DNA of 64,000 nucleotides, from positions 62,001 through 126,000 of the forward strand of contig JAEURX010000075.1 in NCBI GenBank assembly GCA_016788885.1, read 5' to 3'. The notes beneath the pieces were generated by a model. It was given only the letters and a program-made list of their open reading frames with translations. It was not told the DNA's origin and searched no databases. Position numbers and translations under genes: made by a program. The DNA comes from Nitrospira sp. (GTDB taxonomy: Bacteria > Nitrospirota > Nitrospiria > Nitrospirales > Nitrospiraceae). Below are positions 19,389 to 28,675 of the stretch, piece by piece (the first letter of the stretch is position 1; every line of letters begins with the position of its first letter).

Positions 19389-21287
19389 ATGATGTACGCG
19401 CTGATCCCATTTCTTCCATTGTTCTCTTTCCTGATCGTCGGCATCGGGGAACAATGGATCAAGGATCGTGCCCATCTGGTGGCCGTCCCGGCCATGGCGG
19501 GATCCTTCCTGCTGTCGCTGCTGGCCCTGCATGATGTCGCCACCGGCGCACCCATCAATGTGACCCTGTACACCTGGCTGACGTCGGGCAATCTGGATAT
19601 TCACATCGGCATTTCCATCGACCGCCTGACCGCCGTCATGCTGATCCTGGTTACCACCGTCAGCACGTTGGTGCACATCTACACCATCGGGTACATGCAC
19701 GGTGAGCCCGGCTACGCCCGATTCTTCGCCTATATCGCCCTCTTCACCTTCTCGATGCTGATGCTGGTGATGGCGGACAACCTCTTGCAGTTGTTCGTCT
19801 TCTGGGAAGCGGTCGGACTCTGTTCCTACCTCCTCATCGGACATTGGTATGAGCGGCCGAGCGCCTGCGCAGCCGCCACGAAGGCCTTTCTGGTCAATCG
19901 CGTCGGAGACTTCGGCTTTATCCTCGGGCTCTTTCTCGTGTGGGTGACCTTCGGTTCACTCGATTACGTCACCATCTTTGCCCACGCGCAAGAACTGGCG
20001 TCCAACACGACAAACCTGCTCGGCCCCTTCGGCGGCACCTGGAACGTGTCGGTCATGACGATGATCTGTCTCCTGCTCTTTACCGGAGCCGTCGGCAAAT
20101 CCGCGCAAGTCCCGCTGCATGTCTGGCTCCCCGATGCGATGGAAGGCCCGACTCCGATTTCGGCTTTGATCCATGCCGCCACCATGGTCACGGCAGGCGT
20201 CTTCATGGTCGCACGATTAGCCCCGCTCTATAACCTGTCGCCCACGGCCATGACCGTCGTCGCCCTGATCGGTGCGCTCACCATGATGCTGGGGGCCACC
20301 ATTGCCCTGACCCAGACGGACATCAAACGGGTGGTCGCCTATTCGACCATGAGCCAGCTTGGGTACATGGTCATGGCTTGCGGTTTGGGCGCCTACAGCG
20401 CCGGCATGTATCACCTGCTCACCCATGGTGCCTTCAAGGCGCTTCTGTTTTTGGGATGCGGCTCCGTCATCATCGCGCTGCATCACGAACAAGACATGCG
20501 TCACATGGGAGGCTTGAAGGACAAGCTTCCGGTCACCTATTGGACCTTCCTCGTGGGCTCACTCGCGTTGGCCGGATTCCCGCTGACCGCGGGGTTCTTC
20601 AGCAAGGATGATCTCCTGGTCTCCTCCTGGTCGGCCGGGCCTCTGGGCCAGGTCCTGACGATCTGCGGATTGCTGACGGCTGGCCTGACCGCCTTCTATA
20701 GTTTCCGGCTCGTGTTCGTCACCTTCTGGGGCAAGTCTCACGTCGATCCCCACCATGCGGGGCATGTTCATGAACCTTCGACGACGATGACCGCGCCCTT
20801 GATGGTATTGGCCGTGCTGAGCATTGTCGCCGGCTATCTTGGCATTCCGGCATTCCTGGAGCCGGTCTTCCACGGCGAGGGGGCTGCGGGCCATCATGAA
20901 GGAAACGCGGCCTTAGGCATCATGGCGGTGGCGACACTGATGGGATTGAGCGGCATCGCGGCCGCCTATTATCTGTACGTGCTGAACCCGACGCTGCCTG
21001 ATCGCCTCGCGAAGCAGTGGCGCGCCGCGTACGAGTTGTCGTTACACAAGTGGTATATCGACGAAGCCTATGACCGTTCCCTGGTCCGCCCGACCCTGTC
21101 TGCGGCACAAGGGATGTGGAAACATGTCGATGTAGCGATCATCGACGGCGCGGTCAATGGCGTCGCCCGTGCGATTGCCTGGGGCGGCTGGTTTATCAGA
21201 CTGACACAGAGCGGGCAAACGCAGCATTACGCCCTTGGCATGACGTTGGGCGCCGTCGTCATCCTGACGGTCTACTTGCTGCTGTAG
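19389..21287 (+). CDS. nuoL: NADH-quinone oxidoreductase subunit L
   Basis: 632 residues from the first of two ATGs at 19389; an in-frame TTG at 19374 adds five residues. It is an antiporter-like proton-pumping subunit. The FWEAVGLCSYLLIGHWY segment, the Lys-bearing helix GKSAQVPLHVWLPDAMEGPTP and the C-terminal lateral helix region (KWYIDEAYD onward) are visible. It is the most distal of the pumping subunits. Confidence 0.97.
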   Translation: MMYALIPFLPLFSFLIVGIGEQWIKDRAHLVAVPAMAGSFLLSLLALHDVATGAPINVTLYTWLTSGNLDIHIGISIDRLTAVMLILVTTVSTLVHIYTIGYMHGEPGYARFFAYIALFTFSMLMLVMADNLLQLFVFWEAVGLCSYLLIGHWYERPSACAAATKAFLVNRVGDFGFILGLFLVWVTFGSLDYVTIFAHAQELASNTTNLLGPFGGTWNVSVMTMICLLLFTGAVGKSAQVPLHVWLPDAMEGPTPISALIHAATMVTAGVFMVARLAPLYNLSPTAMTVVALIGALTMMLGATIALTQTDIKRVVAYSTMSQLGYMVMACGLGAYSAGMYHLLTHGAFKALLFLGCGSVIIALHHEQDMRHMGGLKDKLPVTYWTFLVGSLALAGFPLTAGFFSKDDLLVSSWSAGPLGQVLTICGLLTAGLTAFYSFRLVFVTFWGKSHVDPHHAGHVHEPSTTMTAPLMVLAVLSIVAGYLGIPAFLEPVFHGEGAAGHHEGNAALGIMAVATLMGLSGIAAAYYLYVLNPTLPDRLAKQWRAAYELSLHKWYIDEAYDRSLVRPTLSAAQGMWKHVDVAIIDGAVNGVARAIAWGGWFIRLTQSGQTQHYALGMTLGAVVILTVYLLL

Positions 21288-21356
21288 TTGGAAGAGATAT
21301 TAGAATCCCGAATAACCGGTAGATCCTGTTACGTTTCACCCGTGGAGTAGATTTTC

Positions 21357-22922
21357 GTGACGTCGTTTCCCTGGTTGAGCCTAATCGTATTTTTCCCGCT
21401 GATCGGAGCCGTGCTTTGCTTCCTGGTCAAGGCTGAGTCCTCACGCTGGGTGGCGCTCTCCTTCACCGTCGGTAACTTCTTCCTTTCTTTGCCACTGTGG
21501 TGGTTGTTCGACACCTCCAACGCTCAGATGCAGTTCGTGGAACGGGCCTCCTGGATCAATTCCCCGCCAGTCAACTATAGCCTGGGCATGGACGGCATCA
21601 GTTTTCCACTGGTGCTCATGACCACCTTCCTCATGCCGTTTTGCGTCACCGTCTCCTGGACTGCGATCGAGAAGCGCGTGCCGCTCTTCATGTCCATGCT
21701 CCTGGTCATGGAAACGGCGATGGTCGGCGTGTTCGTGGCACTGGACTTCGTCCTGTTCTACGTGTTCTGGGAAGTCATGCTGATTCCGATGTATCTATTG
21801 ATCGGCGTCTGGGGCGGTCCGAATCGCCTGTATGCGGCGATCAAATTTTTCCTCTACACGTTGGCTGGAAGTTTGCTCCTGCTGGTCGCCATCCTCGCCC
21901 TGTACTTCCAGGGTGGACACACCTTCGACATTCTGGAACTGAGCCGCGGAACGTACGGCGCCACGCTCCAAATGTGGCTGTTCCTGGCCTTCTTCGCCGC
22001 CTTCGCCGTGAAGGTGCCGATGTTCCCGTTCCATACCTGGTTGCCGGACGCCCACGTGGAAGCACCGACTGCGGGCAGCGTCATTCTGGCCAGCGTGCTG
22101 CTGAAAATGGGTACGTATGGATTCCTCCGCTTCACCTTGCCGATGCTTCCCGATGCCACGGTGGCATTCACCAAACCGATGATTGCGCTGTCGATCGTGG
22201 CCATCATTTACGGAGCCTATATGGCGCTGGCGCAGACCGACATCAAGAAACTGATCGCCTACTCCAGCGTCAGCCACATGGGTTTTGTCACGTTGGGCAT
22301 CTTCGTGCTGAATATTCAGGGGATTGAAGGCGCGGTGATGCAAATGGTCAATCACGGCATCACGACCGGCGGCCTCTTCCTCTGCGTCGGCATCATCTAT
22401 GAACGGACCCACAGCCGCCAGATTCTCGACAACACCGGACTGGCCGGCCCCATGCCGCGTTACGCCATTTTCCTGATGATTTTTGCCTTGTCCTCGCTTG
22501 GGCTGCCGGGCACCAACAGTTTCGTGGGGGAATTCCTGGTGCTGGCCGGTACGTTTGTCTGGAGTCAGTTTGCTACGGCCTTTGCCGCACTGGGCGTCAT
22601 CCTGGCCGCCGCATATATGCTCTGGCTCATGCAGCGAGTCGTATTCGGAACCCCGGCAGCCGCCCATCGAGACCATCTCCTGGACCTCAATGCCAGGGAG
22701 ACAGCGACATTGGTACCATTGATCGTGCTGGTGTTCGTCCTGGGGATCTTTCCGAATCCACTCTTGAGCCGCATGCATGCCAGCGTGACACATCTGCTGA
22801 ACGGACCGAAGGCTCCGGCCTATGCGATCGTGCCGCCACCGGCCTCGGCCTCGACACCGGCCACACCGACCCTAGCGGCCGCGCAGCCCATTTCATCTTC
22901 TGAACAGGCAGCCACACGATGA
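21357..22922 (+). CDS. nuoM: NADH-quinone oxidoreductase subunit M
   Basis: 521 residues starting at GTG. It has fourteen or so membrane helices, with FWEVMLIPMYLLIGVWGG and the channel motif VKVPMFPFHTWLPDAHVEAPT typical of NuoM. The C-terminal tail is Pro/Ala-rich. Its end overlaps nuoN by 4 bases, so the two are translationally coupled. Confidence 0.97.
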   Translation: MTSFPWLSLIVFFPLIGAVLCFLVKAESSRWVALSFTVGNFFLSLPLWWLFDTSNAQMQFVERASWINSPPVNYSLGMDGISFPLVLMTTFLMPFCVTVSWTAIEKRVPLFMSMLLVMETAMVGVFVALDFVLFYVFWEVMLIPMYLLIGVWGGPNRLYAAIKFFLYTLAGSLLLLVAILALYFQGGHTFDILELSRGTYGATLQMWLFLAFFAAFAVKVPMFPFHTWLPDAHVEAPTAGSVILASVLLKMGTYGFLRFTLPMLPDATVAFTKPMIALSIVAIIYGAYMALAQTDIKKLIAYSSVSHMGFVTLGIFVLNIQGIEGAVMQMVNHGITTGGLFLCVGIIYERTHSRQILDNTGLAGPMPRYAIFLMIFALSSLGLPGTNSFVGEFLVLAGTFVWSQFATAFAALGVILAAAYMLWLMQRVVFGTPAAAHRDHLLDLNARETATLVPLIVLVFVLGIFPNPLLSRMHASVTHLLNGPKAPAYAIVPPPASASTPATPTLAAAQPISSSEQAATR

Positions 22923-24394
22923 GCATATCGCTTCAAGATCTTCTGGCGATCCTTCCCGAACTGATTGTCATCGGAGCCGCCTGTCTCGTCCTGGCCTTGG
23001 ACCCCATTCTGGAGACGGCGAAGAAGGACGTGCTGGCCTGGCTGACCCTGGGGGCGCTGGCCATGTGTCTCGGCCTGACCTCGTCACAGGTGACCGGCCG
23101 CACGTATGCCTTCAGCAACATGGTGATCCTTGATTCGTACGCGGCATTCTGGAAACTGCTCCTCTATATCGTAACCGGACTGACCGTGCTCCTTTCCCTT
23201 ACCTACTTGAAAGCCGAACGATTGAGCATCGGCGAGTATTACGGTTTCATTCTGCTGGCGCTGGCAGGGATGATGGTCATGGTCTCCGGGGCCGACCTGC
23301 TCACGATCTACCTCGGCACAGAGCTCATGTCGCTTTCGCTCTACGTGATGGCCGGACTCAAACGGACGGAGGCCCGCTCACTCGAAGCATCTGCCAAATA
23401 CTTTGTGCTGGGCGCCTTTTCATCCGGCATCTTGTTATATGGCATTTCCCTACTCTTCGGCCTAGCCGGCAGCACCCGTTTATCGGTGATCGCCGAGGCG
23501 ATTGCGATGCAGGGCACGAGCAATCCGATCTTGTCTCTGGCCTTGGTCCTGCTGGCGGTTGGATTCGGATTCAAATTGGCCGTGGTCCCCTTTCACATGT
23601 GGACGCCGGACGTCTACCAAGGCGCACCGACCTCGGTCACCGCCTTCATGGCTGTCGCCTCAAAAGCCGCCAGCTTCGGCGCCTTCCTGCGCGTGTTTGT
23701 GGAAGGCTTGGGAGGGGCAAGCGCCGACTGGTCGGTCCTCTTCACGATTATCTGTCTGGCCACCCTGGCCCTGGGGAATCTCGTCGCGATCGTGCAAACC
23801 AACATCAAGCGCATGCTCGCCTATTCGAGTATCGCCCATGCCGGCTATGCGCTGATCGGCGTCGTGGTCGCCGGGGGGCATCGCGGCGACGGCACCGTGG
23901 GCGGTTTCGCCAGCGTGTTACTCTACATCGCGATCTATTCGTTCATGACGCTGGGAGCCTTCGCGCTGATCGGCATGTTGCGCAAGGAAGGGCAAGAGAG
24001 CGAAAACATCGAAGACTATGCGGGCCTCGCCAAGCGCGAGCCGCTGGCGGCGTTCTTCATGCTGGTCTTTCTGGTGTCCTTGGCCGGTATTCCTCCGACC
24101 GCGGGCTTCATCGGCAAGTTCTACATTTTCATGGCCGCCGTGAACGGCGGTATGACCTGGCTGGCAGTCGTGGCCGTCATCTTCGCCGCGATTTCAGCCT
24201 TCTATTACCTGCGCATCGTGATGGTCATGTACATGCGAGAGCCGGAAGGAACCGCCGCCTCTCAGTCCCGGCTGGAAACCTCGCCGGCACTGTCGTTCGT
24301 CCTGGCCTGCGCCCTCGCCGGCGTCGTCTTTCTCGGTCTGTTCCCGAACGGCCTCTGGTCGCTGGCCACCCATGCGGCGCCGCTCCTCAAATAA
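22919..24394 (+). CDS. nuoN: NADH-quinone oxidoreductase subunit N
   Basis: 491 residues, about fourteen membrane helices, with GFKLAVVPFHMWTPDVYQGAPT and the NIKRMLAYSSIAHAGY helix. It is the third antiporter-like pump and completes the complex I operon. All 14 canonical subunits are represented by 13 ORFs because C and D are fused. Confidence 0.97.
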   Translation: MSISLQDLLAILPELIVIGAACLVLALDPILETAKKDVLAWLTLGALAMCLGLTSSQVTGRTYAFSNMVILDSYAAFWKLLLYIVTGLTVLLSLTYLKAERLSIGEYYGFILLALAGMMVMVSGADLLTIYLGTELMSLSLYVMAGLKRTEARSLEASAKYFVLGAFSSGILLYGISLLFGLAGSTRLSVIAEAIAMQGTSNPILSLALVLLAVGFGFKLAVVPFHMWTPDVYQGAPTSVTAFMAVASKAASFGAFLRVFVEGLGGASADWSVLFTIICLATLALGNLVAIVQTNIKRMLAYSSIAHAGYALIGVVVAGGHRGDGTVGGFASVLLYIAIYSFMTLGAFALIGMLRKEGQESENIEDYAGLAKREPLAAFFMLVFLVSLAGIPPTAGFIGKFYIFMAAVNGGMTWLAVVAVIFAAISAFYYLRIVMVMYMREPEGTAASQSRLETSPALSFVLACALAGVVFLGLFPNGLWSLATHAAPLLK

Positions 24395-24533
24395 CGCTGT
24401 GCCCGGGACGCATCACTTCACAGACCTCCACCGCCTCTTCGAGGCCGGCGGATCGACGTTCCTGCACCGCATCCTGGAACCATCTGTAGACGTCCATCGC
24501 TCCGCACCGATCTTGAATCGCGCGGGCCTGCAT
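24387..24533 (-). CDS. possible small ORF antisense to the nuoN-yihY gap
   Basis: 48 codons from the ATG at 24533 to a TGA at 24387-24389, filling the 137-bp gap between nuoN and the next gene on the other strand. The product (starting MQARAIQDRCGAMDVY, with RWFQDAVQER and GLEEAVEVCEVM) looks like an amphipathic helical protein with a balanced composition. No clear Shine-Dalgarno or promoter is visible. It could be chance; I list it because gap-filling short frames are easily missed. Confidence 0.25.
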   Translation of the reverse strand: MQARAIQDRCGAMDVYRWFQDAVQERRSAGLEEAVEVCEVMRPGHSVI

Positions 24534-25383
24534 GACTGAACTGACATTTCTCTCGAACGTGTTCGATACCTTCCGGCGACGAGGCTGTCCCAGTCTGGCC
24601 GCCTCGTTGGCGTTCTACTCGATCCTCTCCCTCTTCCCGATGGTGTTCCTACTGCTGTACGGCATCAGTTTCATCGTGAGCCAGGATGTGATTGGGTATC
24701 AATTCCTGCTCGGGTTTCTGAAGGGCTTTCTCCCCAGCATGGGCGAACGGCTAGCCAGGGACATCAGGCGTGTGGCGGAACAGGAAGAAGTGCGATGGGC
24801 CGTCTTTCTTGCCTTCGGATGGTTCGGCGCGTTGGTGTTCTACGAACTCGACTACGCCATGAACACCGTCTTCGGAACAGCGGCCAAGCGCCATCCCTTG
24901 ATCTCAACGCTGGTGGCAGTCGCGTTGATCTGGATGTTGGGACTCTTGACGCTGATCTCCTTCGTGGCGACCCAGGCGATCGACCTCCTGACGGCCTATG
25001 CCCCGCGCTTCCTCGGCATGAACCTGGTGGCCATCGCCGCGCACGATTTTTTGATTGCGTATACGCTGCCGTTCCTGCTGGCCTTCGCCTCCGTCACTTG
25101 TTTGTATCGCTTTCTTCCTCACCAGCGGCCAACCTGGCGCGAAGCGACGATCGGCGGCGCGGTATTCAGTCTCCTCTGGGTCTCCGCCAAGGTTCTCTTC
25201 GTCACCTATTTGGAAGACGCTGCCGTCTACACGCAACTGTATGGTTCACTGCTCGAGGTCGTCTTGCTGTTGCTGTGGGTCTATTATTCTTCGGCACTCG
25301 TTCTGCTCGGAGCGGTGGTCACCCATGAGTGCCAATGCCGCCGCCCCGTCACGCTGGATGATTCCGCCATACTTCCTGGCTAG
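24532..25383 (+). CDS. YihY/BrkB-family inner-membrane protein
   Basis: 283 residues with six or so membrane helices. The N-terminal SLAASLAFYSILSLFPMVFLL is the family signature (UPF0761/YihY). The exact function of these proteins is unsettled; older annotations as ribonuclease BN are incorrect. It begins 137 bases after nuoN on the same strand and may be read through from the operon. Convergent with the protease that follows. Confidence 0.9.
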   Translation: MTELTFLSNVFDTFRRRGCPSLAASLAFYSILSLFPMVFLLLYGISFIVSQDVIGYQFLLGFLKGFLPSMGERLARDIRRVAEQEEVRWAVFLAFGWFGALVFYELDYAMNTVFGTAAKRHPLISTLVAVALIWMLGLLTLISFVATQAIDLLTAYAPRFLGMNLVAIAAHDFLIAYTLPFLLAFASVTCLYRFLPHQRPTWREATIGGAVFSLLWVSAKVLFVTYLEDAAVYTQLYGSLLEVVLLLLWVYYSSALVLLGAVVTHECQCRRPVTLDDSAILPG

Positions 25384-25521
25384 GCCGAGCCTGCCGCAAC
25401 CACTTCGTCTCCGTTTCCCGTAACCGCGCATCAACGTTCAGCCTGCAGCGACCAACGACGGCAAGGTGCGAGCCTAGCGTGAGCGCATCGTGTCAGGGAC
25501 GACGGACGGACACAGGATCGG

Positions 25522-26694
25522 TCACGAAGAAGCAGACAGTCCGGAAGGATGGCGTTGTTCAATGAAGTGCCCGATTGACGCGCGAGTCACCAACCCCAGC
25601 AATTGCCCATCATGCACCACCACGAGACGTTCGGCGCCAAGCGCCAACATCCGTTCCAGCGCCTGCATGGCAGACAGGTCCGGCGAGACAACCATCTCGT
25701 CGTCGGACGTCTGCATGATATCGGCCACGCGACGGAACGCCCACAAGGAATTCCTGACGGCCTGGACGTCACGCACGCCAACCACGCCGACCAGGCGGCC
25801 ATCCTGAACCACCGGGAATCCCCCGTACCCATAGGGCAGGAAATACTGATTGACGGCTTCTTCCACCGTGATGTCCGGGGATAGGGCCACCACATTGGCG
25901 ACCATCAACTCGCGGACCGGCACCGAGGCCAGTGACGAACGGATGGCCGCTTGTTTACGACTTCCTCGTGCAGCCGAAAACAGAAACGCCCCCAGCAGCA
26001 CGATCCATCCCCCGCTGCTCGCCAACGAACTGGAAGTCGTACCGGACAGACCACCGACGAGCAACAAGGCGCCGAACAGCCCGAAGCTCACCCCGAACAG
26101 CAAGCCCACCAGTGCTGCTTGGCTTGTCGCACGGTAGTAATCTTTGCTCCAGGCCCACAAACCGGCCCGCAACGCGCGCCCGCCATCCAACGGAAACCCC
26201 GGCAGCAGGTTAAACAGCCCCAACTGCGTATTGACCATCCCCAGCAAGGTGCCCAGCGCCGTAAGCCCATGCAGGGACACTCCGGCCGGAATCCATTCCA
26301 AGAATGCCACCAACCCGAGACACAGCCCCGCCAGGAGAAAACTCACGATCGGACCGGCAATGGCGATAAGGAATTCGGCCAGGGGATGCGGCGGCTCCTT
26401 ACGCATTTGCGCGACGCCGCCGAAAATGAAGAGCGTAATTTGACTGATCGGAATGCGATACCGCAGCGCTACCAACGAATGACCGAGTTCATGCAGCAGA
26501 ACGGAGGCAAACAACAACAAAGCCGCCACGCCACCCATTGCCCAATATCGCGGCTCCGACAAACCGGGCAACACGTCCGGCAGATAGCCGGTCGCCAATG
26601 ACCAGGTGACAAAGAAAAAGACGAAGAGCCACGAGGCATGCACGTGGATGGGAATGCCGAAGACCTGTCCGATTTTCCAATCCGGCCCCTGCAT
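25522..26694 (-). CDS. M50-family intramembrane metalloprotease with two CBS domains
   Basis: 390 residues from the ATG at 26694, preferred over an upstream TTG because GGTGA lies just before it. Zinc ligands sit in H68-E-L-G-H72 on a membrane helix, with the third ligand region in LLPGFPLDGGRALRAG. Six membrane helices fill residues about 15-240. Two CBS modules (about 265-385) would sense adenine nucleotides or similar ligands. Such Rip3/SpoIVFB-like site-2 proteases cut transmembrane regulators; the target is unknown here. It is divergent from the deacetylase gene. Confidence 0.92.
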   Translation of the reverse strand: MQGPDWKIGQVFGIPIHVHASWLFVFFFVTWSLATGYLPDVLPGLSEPRYWAMGGVAALLLFASVLLHELGHSLVALRYRIPISQITLFIFGGVAQMRKEPPHPLAEFLIAIAGPIVSFLLAGLCLGLVAFLEWIPAGVSLHGLTALGTLLGMVNTQLGLFNLLPGFPLDGGRALRAGLWAWSKDYYRATSQAALVGLLFGVSFGLFGALLLVGGLSGTTSSSLASSGGWIVLLGAFLFSAARGSRKQAAIRSSLASVPVRELMVANVVALSPDITVEEAVNQYFLPYGYGGFPVVQDGRLVGVVGVRDVQAVRNSLWAFRRVADIMQTSDDEMVVSPDLSAMQALERMLALGAERLVVVHDGQLLGLVTRASIGHFIEQRHPSGLSASS

Positions 26695-26754
26695 GCCATC
26701 ACCGTAACAGCCACCTGAAGGAAGCGTCAACTATCGCGCGGTCTCGCCATCGGG

Positions 26755-26760
26755 TATACT
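26755..26760 (+). promoter_or_regulatory. candidate -10 box giving a near-leaderless deacetylase transcript
   Basis: TATACT ends 6 bases before the ATG at 26767, so transcription would start at or very near the start codon. No Shine-Dalgarno is visible. No good -35 is seen. Confidence 0.35.
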
Positions 26761-26766
26761 GCGCCC

Positions 26767-27489
26767 ATGTTTCGAATACCTGGCCTGATGGGTGTGATCG
26801 TCCTTCTCGGACTTGTCAGGGGTCTGGCCGTCGACCACGCACAGGCCCAAGTCATCAAGGCCGGCCCGACCTCCTGCCCCGCCGTGGCGTTGACCTACGA
26901 TCTCTGCCCGGTGCGCACCGCCTCAGGATTTGATCGCGAACTGATCGACTTCCTCATTGCACACAAGGTGCCGGCCACATTTTTCATGTCCGGGCGCTGG
27001 ATGGCCAAGCACGATGCCGAAGTCAAAGAACTCCTGGCTGTCCCCTTTTTCGAGATCGGCACGCACGGCGATGTCCATGCGCACCTTCCTATGCATGAGA
27101 TGAAGGAGCAGCAGCAAGAGATCATGGGGCCGGTGCGTGCCCTCAAGAACACCTACGGCCGGCCGGCCATCCTGTTTCGACCGCCGTATGGGGAGTATAA
27201 CGACGTGACCGTAGAGGCCGTGAAGGCGCTCGGCCTGCGATTCATCTTGTGGAACATCGAGTCCGGCGACCCGGACCCCACCCTCAGCGCCGACGCGATC
27301 CTCTCGCGTGTGCAGAAACGGCTCACGCCCGGCAGCGTGATCGTGCTGCATGCCAACGGAAAGGGCAAACACACTCGAGAAGTGACAGAGGCCTTGGCCG
27401 GAAACCTGCTGGGAAAGAAAGGCCTACGCGCGATGACCGTATCGGATCTCCTGCAATGCAACCAACCGACGAGCGACCCCACACACTGA
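26767..27489 (+). CDS. exported polysaccharide deacetylase (CE4/NodB fold)
   Basis: 240 residues with a signal peptide (about 1-28). The NodB landmarks are ALTYDLCP (catalytic D45), metal ligands H100 and H104 in THGDVHAH, FRPPYGEYND, and WNIESGDPDP. These enzymes remove N-acetyl groups from peptidoglycan or surface polysaccharide. The first motif differs from the usual TFDDGP: the second Asp of the pair is replaced by Leu, so the metal site relies on D45 and the two His. The next gene overlaps its end by 34 bases. Confidence 0.85.
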   Translation: MFRIPGLMGVIVLLGLVRGLAVDHAQAQVIKAGPTSCPAVALTYDLCPVRTASGFDRELIDFLIAHKVPATFFMSGRWMAKHDAEVKELLAVPFFEIGTHGDVHAHLPMHEMKEQQQEIMGPVRALKNTYGRPAILFRPPYGEYNDVTVEAVKALGLRFILWNIESGDPDPTLSADAILSRVQKRLTPGSVIVLHANGKGKHTREVTEALAGNLLGKKGLRAMTVSDLLQCNQPTSDPTH

Positions 27490-27947
27490 TTCGCGAGATG
27501 CGGCCTGAAGATCGCGATGCCGTGGTCGCCATCCTGACCAGCTCCGATCCTTGGAAGCGGCTCGGCTTTACGGCCGTTGACTGGGGACGCATCTTTTCCC
27601 CGCTCCCCGTCGGCCGGGACACGTTTGTCCTCGAAGGGGAAGGCCTGGTGCTCGGCATCGCCATCGTACGCAGAAAATTCCTCTTCGGCGATTATTTGGA
27701 ACTGCTTGGCATCTCGCCGACAGCCACCGGCCGGGGGTTCGGAAGCCGCTTGCTGTCGCACATCGAATCGCTCACCTTCGCACGAGCCCCGAACCTGTTC
27801 GCCTGCGTATCAGACTTCAACGACGGCGCCCGCGCGTTCTATCGCAAGCAGGGGTATAAGGAAATCGGTCCCATGCCGAATTTCCTCATTCCCGGATACG
27901 CCGAAATTCTGCTCCGGAAGACGAGCGGGCCCGCGAAAACGATGTGA
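27456..27947 (+). CDS. GNAT-family N-acetyltransferase
   Basis: 163 residues from the ATG at 27456, inside the 3' end of the deacetylase gene. The acetyl-CoA loop is seen in ISPTATGRGFGSRLLSHIE (Q/RxxGxG/A variant), and FNDGARAFYRKQGYKEIG is the typical C-terminal motif. The substrate cannot be told. The overlap suggests co-translation with the deacetylase. Confidence 0.88.
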   Translation: MQPTDERPHTLIREMRPEDRDAVVAILTSSDPWKRLGFTAVDWGRIFSPLPVGRDTFVLEGEGLVLGIAIVRRKFLFGDYLELLGISPTATGRGFGSRLLSHIESLTFARAPNLFACVSDFNDGARAFYRKQGYKEIGPMPNFLIPGYAEILLRKTSGPAKTM

Positions 27948-27961
27948 GGGCATTGCGATTA

Positions 27962-28080
27962 GGCTGCTCAAAACATTTTCCAGGAAGGCCGCAAGGAACG
28001 AGGACCCCGAGGCGTACGCGGAGGGTACGTTGAGGGGTTCGAGCGACTGAGAACGCCGCTGGAGGAGGTTTTCAGCAGCC
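27962..28080. repeat. 119-bp palindromic repeat element with 13-bp terminal inverted repeats
   Basis: GGCTGCTCAAAAC (27962-27974) and GTTTTCAGCAGCC (28068-28080) are inverse with one mismatch. The interior holds further dyads around GCGTACGC and GGGTACGTTGAGG. It fills the gap between the GNAT and VOC genes and encodes nothing. It looks like a MITE or large REP-type element of the host genome; only one copy lies in this window. Confidence 0.6.
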
Positions 28081-28095
28081 GGCAAAGGAGACGAG

Positions 28096-28497
28096 ATGAT
28101 GTGCGTGAAAAAGCTCCTCCATACCCGCATGCGCGTGAGCGACATGGATCAGACGATCCGGTTCTACCAGGACGTCCTAGGTCTGGAGGTGCTGGAGCGC
28201 AAGGTCTCCCCTCGCGGCTCTCATCTCGCCTTCCTGAAAGTCCCCAACAGCGAAGAACTCATCGAACTGTGCAGCTTTTCTGCGAGCGGCCCTGTCAGGG
28301 TACAGGAAGATCTCGTCCACCTCGCGTTTGAAGTCGAAAATTTGGACGAGACGATCCGGAGTTTACAGTCGAAACAGGTGGCGATCACCGACGGCCCGAC
28401 GCACACCTCTTCCGGGAGCCGGTTCATCTTCATCGATGCGCCCGATGGGTACGAGGTCGAACTCATTGAACGACCGCCCGGCACGACGCTGGTGTAA
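28096..28497 (+). CDS. VOC-family protein, lactoylglutathione-lyase-like
   Basis: 133 residues, two beta-alpha-beta-beta-beta modules. Metal-ligand positions of glyoxalase I are present: His in LLHTRMRV, Glu in EELIEL, His in VHLAFEV and Glu in GYEVELIE. A methylglyoxal-detoxifying role is plausible, but other VOC enzymes share this layout. AAAGGAGACGAG precedes the start and lies just after the palindromic repeat. Confidence 0.8.
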   Translation: MMCVKKLLHTRMRVSDMDQTIRFYQDVLGLEVLERKVSPRGSHLAFLKVPNSEELIELCSFSASGPVRVQEDLVHLAFEVENLDETIRSLQSKQVAITDGPTHTSSGSRFIFIDAPDGYEVELIERPPGTTLV

Positions 28498-28500
28498 ACG

Positions 28501-28659
28501 CGTCGTTCGTCGCCCGTCACGCATTGTTCGTCTTTCACCGAGCGAACGATGCGCCTCCTAACCAGCCCCTCCGCGTCCCAGTGACTGCGCAGGCCAACCC
28601 ATTGACGAATTCTCATCCGCCCCAGTATTGTTCCTCCGCGTCACGTTTCACGAACGACG
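28501..28659. repeat. TTCACGA-type inverted elements upstream of the dapF homologue
   Basis: CGTCGTTCGT (28501-28510) is the perfect inverse of ACGAACGACG (28650-28659), the latter inside GTCACGTTTCACGAACGACGAA. A third related string, GTTCGTCTTTCACCGAGCGAAC, lies between. The 178-bp spacer has no gene. Confidence 0.45.
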
Positions 28660-28675
28660 AACAAGGAGAGCGCAG

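Noticed and set aside
23599-24489. 296-codon frame overlapping nuoN
   Set aside because: Arg/His-rich out-of-frame shadow of nuoN extending into the gap.
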